Shown here piece after piece: positions 8,934 through 16,127 of a stretch of 45,533 bases of DNA (the first letter of the stretch is position 1; each line of letters begins with the position of its first letter). The notes below the pieces were generated by a model. That model was not told the DNA's origin and searched no databases. It was given only the letters and a program-made list of their open reading frames with translations. The stretch is from Candidatus Limosilactobacillus merdigallinarum (GTDB lineage: Bacteria; Bacillota; Bacilli; Lactobacillales; Lactobacillaceae): assembly GCA_019114515.1 (NCBI GenBank), contig DXFH01000030.1, positions 1-45,533 of the forward strand, read 5' to 3'. Made by a program: the position numbers and the translations under genes.

Positions 8934-9017
8934 TGCCCCAAACAGGATTCGAACCTGTACATGGTTACCCATACAACGACCTGAACGTTGCGCGTCTGCC
9001 AGTTCCGCCACTGGGGC
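8934..9017 (-). tRNA. tRNA-Leu(CAG)
   Basis: An 84-nt class II tRNA on the minus strand: acceptor GCCCCAG/TTGGGGC, anticodon stem CAACG/CGTTG with loop TTCAGGT (anticodon CAG), a long variable arm (TATGGGTAACCATG), and T-loop TTCGAAT. CCA is not encoded. It decodes CUG, the codon displayed by the leuS T-box in this window. Confidence 0.94.
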
Positions 9018-9131
9018 ATTTTTCCAACACAAACTAATATACGTTATTTTCTTGATTTTGGCAAGGACAAATTAGAAATATTCTGGCGAATTTTATTTTA
9101 ACTAGCATTTGACTTATAATGAAACTGTTCG

Positions 9132-9204
9132 GCGTCCTTAGTGTAACTGGATAGCACATGAGATTTCGGTCCTCATACTCGGGGTTCGAACCTCCGGGGA
9201 CGCA
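9132..9204 (+). tRNA. tRNA-Arg(TCG)
   Basis: A 73-nt tRNA with acceptor GCGTCCT/GGGACGC, D-arm TTAGTGTAACTGGATAGCAC and T-arm GGGTTCGAACC. Anticodon stem TGAGA/CCTCA with loop TTTCGGT gives anticodon TCG. Pair 31-39 is A-C, a mismatch. The identity rests on the purine at 37 and resemblance of the D-arm to other tRNA-Arg; CCA is not encoded. It is the only plus-strand tRNA here. Confidence 0.85.
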
Positions 9205-9244
9205 ATATTGACAGATTTTCTCAAGTTTTGTCTTGATTTTAAAT

Positions 9245-9294
9245 CAGCTACAAGTACCGTTATATCGGCGTTTATAGCTGGTTTTTTTATTTTT
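9245..9294 (+). terminator. Terminator downstream of tRNA-Arg
   Basis: CAGCTA (9245-9250) and TAGCTG (9275-9280), with inner CCG/CGG pairing, are followed by G and T7, about 40 bases after tRNA-Arg. Confidence 0.65.
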
Positions 9295-9299
9295 CCAAA

Positions 9300-9366
9300 A
9301 TTGTCTGAAATTTGCTAAAATTCGAAAGCTGACACACAACGGGCACACAAAACAAATTTCACAAAC
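9300..9366. other. Non-coding stretch beside tRNA-Arg
   Basis: Between the tRNA-Arg terminator and the hairpin at 9369 there is no ORF with a start and ribosome binding site. An open plus frame in 9318-9399 has no start. I see no copy of the tRNA-Arg 3' end here, so there is no direct evidence of an integrated element. Confidence 0.4.
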
Positions 9367-9368
9367 AA

Positions 9369-9397
9369 AAAAGCCGCCTCTGGGCGAGACGACTTTT
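9369..9397 (-). terminator. Terminator of the cre-controlled small transcript
   Basis: On the minus strand AAGTCGTCTC pairs with GAGGCGGCTT (two G-T type pairs) around a GCCCA loop, followed by T6. It closes a transcript that would start near 9630. Confidence 0.75.
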
Positions 9398-9536
9398 ACT
9401 AAGGGAAGGACTAATATTTACTTTGCGAGAAAGCTCTTTTTTCTAACTTAACTCATATCGATTTATTAAATTCTTCCGCAAAGTAATTTCTAAACTTAGT
9501 GCACACCGGTAACTACAATCTAAAAAAACAATCTTT

Positions 9537-9608
9537 CTAGTTATACTTATGCTGCTTCTGGCCTACTAATTCTTCAACCCCTAAGTTAATGTAGATTTCT
9601 TGTTGCAT
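9537..9608 (-). CDS. Candidate 23-residue peptide in a CcpA-type controlled transcript
   Basis: ATG at 9608 opens a 23-codon frame beginning MQQEIYINLGVEEL and ending at TAG (9537-9539). GGAAGGAAAGAG ends a few bases before the ATG, and a promoter with a cre site lies 20-50 bases upstream. The peptide has a short hydrophobic/acidic first half and a basic, polar end with no signal sequence. After it come about 140 non-coding bases with an inverted repeat (ACTTTGCG near 9476-9483 and CGCAAAGT near 9421-9428 in minus-strand sense) and a terminator. It could be a small protein, a leader, or the coding part of a dual-function sRNA. Confidence 0.5.
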   Translation of the reverse strand: MQQEIYINLGVEELVGQKQHKYN

Positions 9609-9623
9609 CTACTCTTTCCTTCC

Positions 9624-9660
9624 ACACTTTTAATATATCACTAAATGTAAGCGGTTGCAA
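9624..9660 (-). promoter_or_regulatory. Sigma-A promoter overlapped by a cre (CcpA) site
   Basis: Minus strand: TTGCAA, 17 bases, TATATT. The -35 box lies inside TTGCAACCGCTTACA (9646-9660), which fits the Gram-positive cre consensus WTGNAANCGNWNNCA at every fixed position. A cre over the -35 predicts repression by CcpA in rapid sugar growth. It drives the small transcript at 9369-9640, as the protease gene ends at 9675 on the same strand. Confidence 0.72.
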
Positions 9661-9674
9661 TAATTATTTTTAAC

Positions 9675-10352
9675 TTAATGAATTAGGGCTATTAAAGCAA
9701 AGAAATTATTCAGTGCGTGCAACAGGATCGTGTTGGTTAACCGCCCCGTGCGCCGATAAATATAGGCAAACACGAAGCCCATGTAAAAGTAAATTAAGTA
9801 TGAAATCGGCGTTGTACTAGAATGAGCCAGCGTAAACATTAATCCTGATAAGCAGATTGGCAACCAATATGCATCTTCTTTAAAGAAGATATTCATCAAG
9901 ATGCCGCGAAAAATTAATTCCTCAGCAATCGGGCTTAAGACCACCGCCGCCAATGACATTAATAACAATGCCTGATGGCTGCTACCCATGATTTGCTTAA
10001 TAGCATCATTATTGGCCGTGCTGGACTGATGATAGATTGCCATATTTAAGCGTGCGAGAAAGTTTTCACCTAGGATGACAAATAACCAACCAATTACTGG
10101 CCAACCCACATACATAATGGGCGTTTGGGGTTGAACAGAGAAATGGCGATAACGACGAAAAAGCCAGGCAGCCCAGGCAATGATGAGGCCAAACACACAC
10201 AAATAGATTGTCGTACCTATTAGGTCAGTGACACTTTCAGCACGATAATGAGGTAACAACATCAAAATAACTGGTGGCACTTGGATTACGAGCATCAGTA
10301 AAGCAATTAATAAGATCCTAATTAATAGCGGTGGTCGGGTCGTTTGTGTCAT
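9675..10352 (-). CDS. CPBP-family intramembrane metalloprotease (CAAX/Abi type)
   Basis: A 225-residue polytopic membrane protein. The CPBP motifs are present: EELIFRG with E144, E145 and R149, then FTLAHSS with H177, and an Asn-rich third motif ALNNFFALI near the C-terminus. In lactic acid bacteria such proteins are linked to bacteriocin self-immunity or envelope functions, but no bacteriocin gene is nearby. It starts 11 bases after the LacI-type gene with GAGGAG upstream of the ATG, so the two are probably co-transcribed. Substrate unknown. Confidence 0.85.
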   Translation of the reverse strand: MTQTTRPPLLIRILLIALLMLVIQVPPVILMLLPHYRAESVTDLIGTTIYLCVFGLIIAWAAWLFRRYRHFSVQPQTPIMYVGWPVIGWLFVILGENFLARLNMAIYHQSSTANNDAIKQIMGSSHQALLLMSLAAVVLSPIAEELIFRGILMNIFFKEDAYWLPICLSGLMFTLAHSSTTPISYLIYFYMGFVFAYIYRRTGRLTNTILLHALNNFFALIALIH

Positions 10353-10362
10353 TCAATCTCCT

Positions 10363-11373
10363 CTATTTCTTCAAACCAGTGCTTTCCCTCTTAATTAATT
10401 TAACTGGAAACTTGATCAGCTGCCGGTCAATGTCTGGCTTCTCCAGGCGGTTAACCAATAGGTGCGCACTTTCTCTACCAATTTCCGCAACTGGTTGGTC
10501 AATGGTCGTTAACTTTGGATTGACATATTGATCTAAGTCAATGTCATCATAACCAATGATAGACAAGTCATCTGGCACCTTTAATCCGCGCTCTTCCAAG
10601 CCACGATAAAGACCAATCGCCAACAGATCATCTGCACAAAAGACAGCTGAAACTCCACTATCTAAAATTGATTTCGTAGCCTGATAACCTGCCTCCATGC
10701 TGAAATTTGCATTAATCTCAACCAAATTGTTTTCTGGTAAACCGGCGTCTTTAATTGCGGTCTTAAAGCCCCGTAGCCGTTCACAAACATTCACGGTGGA
10801 GTCCTTTGGCAAAAGCATAGCCAATTTCTGGTGTCCTAGCTGGGTTAAGTGCTGCCCAGCTAAATAGCCGCCATGGTAGTCATCTACTTCAATTCGGTCG
10901 GCCAAGTTGGCAATCTGGTTCTGGTCAAAGAGTAAGTATGGCACCTGTAACGGCTTAACCAGCTTATCAATTGCTTCAGCAGTAATAGTGGCACTAGCAA
11001 TAATCAAGCCGTCTACCGAATGTTCTAAGAGTTTGCCTAAGTAGTAGGTTTCCAGATTAGCATCATGATTAGCACTGAATACTATTGGCATGTAGGTGGC
11101 GTCACGACTATAATCCTGAACTCCTTTGACAAAGCTGCTGAAAAATGGGTTCCCTAGATCAGGGATCAGTACGCCTAGCATCTTAGATGAGTGCAAAATC
11201 AAATTACGTGCATTAAAGTCAGGAACATAGTGAAGTTTTTCCTTAACCGCTAACACTTTATTGCGGGTTTTTTCGCTAAATCGGCCGCCCTTGTTATTAA
11301 GGATCTGAGAAACGGTCGTGACCGATACGCCAGCTTCATTCGCCACTTGTCTAATTGTTACTTTCTTTGCCAT
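10363..11373 (-). CDS. LacI/GalR-family transcriptional regulator
   Basis: A 336-residue repressor with a classic N-terminal helix-turn-helix (TIRQVANEAGVSVTTVSQIL) and hinge, followed by a periplasmic-binding-protein-like sensor domain (LGVLIPDLGNPFFSSFVKGV; ADGLI-type VDGLIIASA; SIIGYDDIDL). It resembles ribose/sugar regulators, but no sugar transporter or catabolic gene lies beside it, so its ligand cannot be named. The ATG at 11373 has AGGAG seven bases upstream; a TTG two codons earlier lacks spacing. It sits in an apparent operon between the 199-residue protein and the membrane protease, and a cre-type site lies 0.7 kb downstream. Confidence 0.92.
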   Translation of the reverse strand: MAKKVTIRQVANEAGVSVTTVSQILNNKGGRFSEKTRNKVLAVKEKLHYVPDFNARNLILHSSKMLGVLIPDLGNPFFSSFVKGVQDYSRDATYMPIVFSANHDANLETYYLGKLLEHSVDGLIIASATITAEAIDKLVKPLQVPYLLFDQNQIANLADRIEVDDYHGGYLAGQHLTQLGHQKLAMLLPKDSTVNVCERLRGFKTAIKDAGLPENNLVEINANFSMEAGYQATKSILDSGVSAVFCADDLLAIGLYRGLEERGLKVPDDLSIIGYDDIDLDQYVNPKLTTIDQPVAEIGRESAHLLVNRLEKPDIDRQLIKFPVKLIKRESTGLKK

Positions 11374-11388
11374 CCTCAATCTCCTGTG

Positions 11389-11988
11389 TCATTCATTATC
11401 ATTAAAAACGGTCCGTATCACTGCTTTGGTGGTAGCACTTTGGGTACCAAAAGCGCGGACATAATCTATCTGAGCCAGTAATATCTCATATTCCCACTCC
11501 GATGATAAATCATGTTCATTATAGTAATGCAGAACTAATTTTTGGGGAGTTAATGCATGTACAAAGCCCTCAAACTCATCGCGTGCTTTGTATTTACGCG
11601 TGCCCACGACAATGGCTTCATCCATCGTCTGTGACTGAGTCAGGATGGTTTTTAATAAGCCTTTGTTTTCATAATGGTGCTGTTTTAAGAAACGCTCAAT
11701 TCCCCATAAATCATAATAATGGTTTTTACGTGCTACTGCACCCTTTATTGCAACAGTTTTTAAATAATCCGTAAAGCCTTGCACCTTATGGATGCTTGTT
11801 AGGCGAATAGCAATGAGACTTCCGATCTTGCCGTCCCAATCGATGCTCTTCAGTAAAACAAACAATGGGTCAATGGCAATCACATAGCCAATATGAAAGT
11901 TATCTTCATCATTGAAATTGTATACTTCCAGCATCCGTCCTTGCTGCTTTGCCATCACCAGCTGTGCTCGAATCTCAGCAGTATTCAT
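11389..11988 (-). CDS. Protein with two possible Sm-like beta domains
   Basis: I do not recognise this 199-residue protein. Residues about 18-70 (MLEVYNFND..FHIGYVIAIDPLFVLLKSID..SLIAIRLTSIHKVQ) and 125-185 (AIVVGTRKYKARDEFEGFVHALTPQKLVLHYYN..WEYEILLAQIDYV) share a pattern: a strand, a turn with G-x-V, a strand ending in a bulky run, and a final I-x-L-x-x-I-x-V strand. This is how Sm/Hfq-type folds look, so a tandem Sm-like protein is a reasonable guess, not a finding of homology. There is no signal or membrane segment. It is first in the operon with the LacI-type regulator; AAGGGA precedes the ATG. Confidence 0.6.
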   Translation of the reverse strand: MNTAEIRAQLVMAKQQGRMLEVYNFNDEDNFHIGYVIAIDPLFVLLKSIDWDGKIGSLIAIRLTSIHKVQGFTDYLKTVAIKGAVARKNHYYDLWGIERFLKQHHYENKGLLKTILTQSQTMDEAIVVGTRKYKARDEFEGFVHALTPQKLVLHYYNEHDLSSEWEYEILLAQIDYVRAFGTQSATTKAVIRTVFNDNE

Positions 11989-12133
11989 AAGACATCCCTT
12001 TTCAAAAATTTTTGCTTGGTTCTGCTTGCTGTAAAGCTATTTCCCATTGTTGACCAAAATCAACTCATAGGCAACGACCGTCGAATGTAGTAAGATAGTT
12101 ATCGTTGTTAAATTCTAGTAAAGAGGGGCCAAT

Positions 12134-12766
12134 ATGGTGATTATTACAGCAGGTATGATTGGTGTCGGCAAAACTACTTTAACTGGTAAAATTGCCGCAC
12201 ACCTCCACACAAAAGCATTTTACGAACCAGTCGGTGAAAATCCAGTACTTCCACTATACTACAAGAATCCAAAGCAATACGGCTTCTTGCTGCAGATTTA
12301 CTTTTTAAACAAACGTTTTTCAATGATCAAGCAGGCGCTGACCGACGATAATAACGTCCTTGATCGGTCAATTTACGAAGATGCATTGTTTACTAAAGAA
12401 AATAATGCTGAAGGTAATATTTCTGATACGGAACTCTCCGTTTACTTGAAACTGCTGGATAATATGATGAATGATCTGAAACAGTTGCCAAAGAAGGCAC
12501 CCGACCTCATGGTGTATTCTGAAACCGACTTTGACACAATCCTTTACCGGATTAAAAAGCGTGGGCGCGATTACGAACAAATCGATAACCGTCCTGATTT
12601 AAAGGACTACTACTACAAGATGTGGAATGCATACAAAGATTGGTATCGTGATTATGACGCTGGTCCGAAGATGAAGATTGATTTGCAAAAATACGACCTC
12701 GAAGAACCCAAGCATGTTCAGGAAGTATTAGCAATGATTGATGAACGGCTCAAAACCATCCGCTAA
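12134..12766 (+). CDS. Deoxynucleoside kinase (dAK/dGK type)
   Basis: A 210-residue cytoplasmic kinase of the deoxynucleoside kinase family, which salvages deoxynucleosides to monophosphates; lactobacilli are known for dAdo/dGuo kinases of this type. Visible motifs are the P-loop GMIGVGKTT (7-15), the DRS motif D77-R78-S79 (VLDRSIYED), and a LID-like RIKKRGRDYEQ. Length is typical. GAGGGG precedes the ATG. It is a single-gene unit divergent from the Sm-like gene and ends in the palindromic repeat element. Substrate preference cannot be read from sequence. Confidence 0.9.
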   Translation: MVIITAGMIGVGKTTLTGKIAAHLHTKAFYEPVGENPVLPLYYKNPKQYGFLLQIYFLNKRFSMIKQALTDDNNVLDRSIYEDALFTKENNAEGNISDTELSVYLKLLDNMMNDLKQLPKKAPDLMVYSETDFDTILYRIKKRGRDYEQIDNRPDLKDYYYKMWNAYKDWYRDYDAGPKMKIDLQKYDLEEPKHVQEVLAMIDERLKTIR

Positions 12767-12780
12767 TTGAATAGCATACA

Positions 12781-12939
12781 AAAAGGGGCTGTGACTTAAG
12801 TCTTTTATATAGATCAAAAGTCAACAGCGCGGTACACAAATGGCCTCAAGTGTTCGGATTTCTTCGAACGCTTGAGGCCTATTTGTGCTCGCGGGGGCGT
12901 GACTACGAAGTCATAAATGACTTCTGTCATGTTCCCTTT
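12781..12939. repeat. Palindromic interspersed repeat, copy 1
   Basis: About 159 bases that are nearly self-complementary over their whole length. The centre is GGCCTCAAG/CTTGAGGCC around GTTCG/CGAAC; next come CACAAAT/ATTTGTG and CGCG/CGCG; outside these GAC-GTC blocks and GGGG/CCC close the fold. The core 12791-12929 matches copy 2 (27475-27613) at all but three of 139 positions. It lies between convergent genes (kinase and GH73-like). It has no ORF, so it could be a MITE-like element or a structured terminator. Confidence 0.85.
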
Positions 12940-13890
12940 TTATTTGAGTAAGCGACGGACAATTTCTAAGATTCCTAATGATCCTGCCCCACCTGCTAGT
13001 GGCCACTGCCATTGTACTGGGTGATCTTTATGCTTAGTCACTGCAGGCTTTACTTTATAGCTACCCGTCTTTTTAGCAGTCGCTAGAATACGCTGCGGGT
13101 GGCTTGGTTTCTTGGAATTTTGATCAAAAGCATCTAAATGATAGTGTTTGATCAATAAATTTAGCTTATGATCATAGTCTGCATCTGTGGCGTATTTGCC
13201 CTTTAAATTAGCAGTAACTTCCCGATAGTTGTTAGTTTCGGAGCGATGACAGCCATTATAAAGGTCGGATTGCATAATATGACCATAATCCTCTAGTGCT
13301 GACTGAACATTCTGATAGACCCGAAAATTAGCGTTTATTGAACATAACTGGACCCCTGCTTGTTCTAGTGTCGGCATACAAACGCCATTTCCTTTAACTC
13401 CCAATGGGTTGTGATATTTGCGAAATAATGTACTTTGTCCCCAGCTGCTTTCAAGAATCGCCTGGGCAATGATAATCGACGGATACAAATCAAATTTCTC
13501 ACCAACGCGTTTCGCTAATGGTGCGAAATCATGAATAAAGGCTTGTCTATCTTTATTCAGCACTGGCAAATCATTTTCCGTGATAACGGCTTTTTTGACT
13601 GCTGACTGCTGTGATTTCTTCAACTGCGCATTCTCTGAATTGTCACCGCTAATTTCTTGGTCAACTCTTGCTTGACGATACTGTCCTAGTGCGATCACTA
13701 ATCGCTGCTTATCTTGATCTGATAACGATTGCAATTCTGTAGCTGACAATGGGCCCCGACGACCATCGATAATTGCCTGTGCTAAATCATCACAAACATT
13801 CACAGATGTCGACACATCTGCCAGAACGGTCATTGGCAGCTGCATGAACATGCTGGCAAACAAGCATCCTACTATTAATTTTTGCTTCAT
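12940..13890 (-). CDS. Secreted glucosaminidase-domain (GH73-like) cell-wall hydrolase
   Basis: A 316-residue exported protein. A signal peptide (residues 1-24, ending VLA) is followed by a helical, Gln/Lys-rich region (about 30-105) and a mannosyl-glycoprotein endo-beta-N-acetylglucosaminidase-like domain (about 110-250) with YPSIIIAQAILESSWGQS; E147 is the expected catalytic Glu. The C-terminus is short, basic, then hydrophobic (WPLAGGAGSLGILEIVRRLL), perhaps a membrane tether; there is no LPxTG and no repeat domain. AAGGAGG precedes the ATG. It probably cleaves peptidoglycan glycan strands. The adjacent L,D-transpeptidase gene fits a wall role. Confidence 0.85.
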   Translation of the reverse strand: MKQKLIVGCLFASMFMQLPMTVLADVSTSVNVCDDLAQAIIDGRRGPLSATELQSLSDQDKQRLVIALGQYRQARVDQEISGDNSENAQLKKSQQSAVKKAVITENDLPVLNKDRQAFIHDFAPLAKRVGEKFDLYPSIIIAQAILESSWGQSTLFRKYHNPLGVKGNGVCMPTLEQAGVQLCSINANFRVYQNVQSALEDYGHIMQSDLYNGCHRSETNNYREVTANLKGKYATDADYDHKLNLLIKHYHLDAFDQNSKKPSHPQRILATAKKTGSYKVKPAVTKHKDHPVQWQWPLAGGAGSLGILEIVRRLLK

Positions 13891-13929
13891 TGTTATTTCC
13901 TCCTTATCACCTAAATACGGAGAAAAAAG

Positions 13930-13959
13930 AAAAAGGTCGGAATTTTTCCGACCTTTTTT
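13930..13959 (-). terminator. Terminator of the L,D-transpeptidase gene
   Basis: AAAAGGTCGG and CCGACCTTTT form a ten-pair stem with a seven-base T-rich loop, immediately after the 13968 stop on the minus strand. Confidence 0.85.
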
Positions 13960-13967
13960 GCTTTAAA

Positions 13968-15347
13968 TTAATAGATGATTACTGGCTCATGTGTCTCCAT
14001 TGCTTCAAAGGCAGGGCCCGCATCACCAGGATGCATGTTGCAGCAACCGTTAGAGCCATCTGACAGGTAAGCACTCGGCGACCAATTACTTCGCCATGGT
14101 GCATCGTGGAACCCATCGCCACTATCGGTAAATGGTGACCAATACTTAACTGGTTGAGAGTAAGTATGGCCACTTTTACTGCTACCCTTCAAAGTGGCAT
14201 TCTTTTGCTGATACAGAATGTACCAAACTCCCTTTGGCGTATCTTCACCAGTGGAGTGCTTTCCAGTAACAATATCAGCACTGTAAGCCAGCTTACCATT
14301 CTTATAGAACCAGGCATGTTGCTGTTCAATAGATACTTCAACATAGGTATTACCTAATCCGTTATTTTTGGTAACACCGTATCCCAAACCATGAGCAGTA
14401 TAACCGCGACCTTCCAGATCCGCCTTAGCGTTAACAGTGCTCTTATTATCTAACAAAGCTTTTGCTAGTGACTGTCCCGCCTTGTGAGTATTAATCTTCC
14501 AGCCATAGGACCCGCCCGTTGCTGTCTTAATTTCCTTATCCGCATGAGTCCGGAACTTGAATGGTTTGCCTAATGTTGCCTGTTTTTCGTTAATTTCTCT
14601 AATTTTGCTATTCAGCTTTCTGGTGTCAAAGTGGTAGCTGCCATCATAAGTCGCCTTTGAAATGACTTGATCGGCATTAAACTTATACTGTTTATCCTCA
14701 ACCTGGTAGGTCACCTGGCGATTGTTCAATGCCTGTAATTTCTTCTGTTCACGCTTAATAGTGGCACTGCCTGGTCCCAAAGGCTGCAAGTAGTAAGTTG
14801 GCAGCTTGATTGTTGCATCATATTGATGATGACGTAAGTAATTGGCCAACCGCTGTTCATCATAGTAATTACCCTTCTTTGGCTGAATCACTGACACATG
14901 ATTGTCTGCCCAAGTGACTTTTGCATCAACGGGTTTTGTACGCGTTTGGTTTAAAATGGCTATTTTGTCGTTGACAGCTGCCCGCATCTCTTTTGCAGCA
15001 CTCTTATTAGCATTGCTTGGCTGAATAGTCAATGAGCGCTGCTTGCTGCTTGGAAAAAAGGTAACCTGCTTCTTCAATGCTGCCTTTACTTTGACTTGAT
15101 CGGCACTAGTAAAACCAGCATCGTGTGCTATGCCAGTGTATATTTTATGACCATTCAAATAAACGTTATTGCTGATCTTTGTGGAGGACAGTTTGTGATA
15201 AGCTTGCTGAGCATTCATACCGCCAACTGCCACCCCATTTACAGTGACGTGCTTATTAAAATGAGTTGCTTGGTACCAATAGTTCAGGCCTAATACGATA
15301 ACGATAATTCCTATCGCGGTCCAGGCAATTCGTGTTCCTTTCTTCAT
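13968..15347 (-). CDS. L,D-transpeptidase (YkuD) with peptidoglycan-binding repeats
   Basis: A 459-residue protein with an N-terminal signal anchor (about 8-26), a long region with repeated YxF/Y-type peptidoglycan-binding (PG_binding_4-like) segments, and a C-terminal YkuD domain. The catalytic region shows FHDAPWR (His) and SNGCCNMHPGDA with C435. Most family members have SHGC; here the His is Asn. The enzyme class makes 3-3 cross-links or attaches proteins in the wall and is insensitive to most penicillins. GGGGAG precedes the ATG. Its own terminator separates it from the GH73-like gene downstream. Confidence 0.9.
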   Translation of the reverse strand: MKKGTRIAWTAIGIIVIVLGLNYWYQATHFNKHVTVNGVAVGGMNAQQAYHKLSSTKISNNVYLNGHKIYTGIAHDAGFTSADQVKVKAALKKQVTFFPSSKQRSLTIQPSNANKSAAKEMRAAVNDKIAILNQTRTKPVDAKVTWADNHVSVIQPKKGNYYDEQRLANYLRHHQYDATIKLPTYYLQPLGPGSATIKREQKKLQALNNRQVTYQVEDKQYKFNADQVISKATYDGSYHFDTRKLNSKIREINEKQATLGKPFKFRTHADKEIKTATGGSYGWKINTHKAGQSLAKALLDNKSTVNAKADLEGRGYTAHGLGYGVTKNNGLGNTYVEVSIEQQHAWFYKNGKLAYSADIVTGKHSTGEDTPKGVWYILYQQKNATLKGSSKSGHTYSQPVKYWSPFTDSGDGFHDAPWRSNWSPSAYLSDGSNGCCNMHPGDAGPAFEAMETHEPVIIY

Positions 15348-15451
15348 AAATAACTCCCCAAAAATCTATTTGCCAATGTTTAAATCACCGACTAACTTAA
15401 GTATCATATCACTTTATATACAAAACTTTTAGTGCGCATTCGTGATATATT

Positions 15452-15487
15452 AGGTGCCTTCCACTATAACAAAAGGGCGCCTTTTTG
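15452..15487 (+). terminator. Possible hairpin terminator in the gap upstream of the transpeptidase gene
   Basis: AGGTGCC (15452-15458) pairs with GGCGCCT (15476-15482, one G-T pair) followed by T5 on the plus strand. No plus-strand gene precedes it, so its role is unclear; the gap 15348-15573 holds nothing else I can support. Confidence 0.35.
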
Positions 15488-15573
15488 CAAGAGCGTCCTC
15501 ATAAATTCACTTTTTCCTCATCTTATTAATGACAAATCGACCATGTTAAGTATCTTTAAATGGCCAACTAAAA

Positions 15574-16068
15574 TTAAACATCAGGATATGATACTTGGTC
15601 TACATGAACTTCTTTATTCTTCTGGTCAGTCTTAACCACCATGACATCGCATGGTGACTCACGAACCACGTAAGCAGCCGTAGAACCAACGATCATCCGC
15701 CCAATGACGTTTAATCCCGTAGCACCAACGACGATGAGGTCAATATAATGCTTCTTTGGGTAATGTTCAGTCAACACAACCTTGGCATTGCCCACGACAA
15801 CTTCAGTATGTACGTTTTCAATACCAGCTTCATGTGCCTTCTTGGCTAATTCTTCTAAGTTCTTGTTCATCTTAGCTTCTGCGGCATCATACATATGCTT
15901 ATCGACAATCCCGTAACCCACAGCAGTTGGGTAATGTTCGCCATTGATTACACAAAGCAAATACAGTTGTGCTTGATTCTGGTTACAAACCGACACTGCT
16001 TTATCAAAAGCCATTTGGGCCTGCTTAGAACCATCAATACCAACTAACACATTCTTGTATACACTCAT
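15574..16068 (-). CDS. Universal stress protein (UspA family)
   Basis: A 164-residue cytoplasmic single-domain Usp. It begins VYKNVLVGIDGSKQA and carries the ATP-binding pattern G-x2-G-x9-G-S in VVGATGLNVIGRMIVGSTAAYVV. A C-terminal extension (TDQKNKEVHVDQVSYPDV) is longer than in minimal Usp domains. The ATG at 16068 follows GAGGTGATTAGG; a GTG three codons upstream overlaps that site and is less likely. It is a single-gene unit downstream of pepV. Usp proteins bind ATP and support stress survival; the precise role is unknown. Confidence 0.92.
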   Translation of the reverse strand: MSVYKNVLVGIDGSKQAQMAFDKAVSVCNQNQAQLYLLCVINGEHYPTAVGYGIVDKHMYDAAEAKMNKNLEELAKKAHEAGIENVHTEVVVGNAKVVLTEHYPKKHYIDLIVVGATGLNVIGRMIVGSTAAYVVRESPCDVMVVKTDQKNKEVHVDQVSYPDV

Positions 16069-16127
16069 CCTAATCACCTCAATTTCGTCAATTACTTACA
16101 CTTTTATTTTACCATGATTATTGGTGA

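Noticed and set aside
9205-9400. Possible phage integration scar after tRNA-Arg
   Set aside because: No repeated copy of the tRNA 3' end and no integrase gene are visible in the window.
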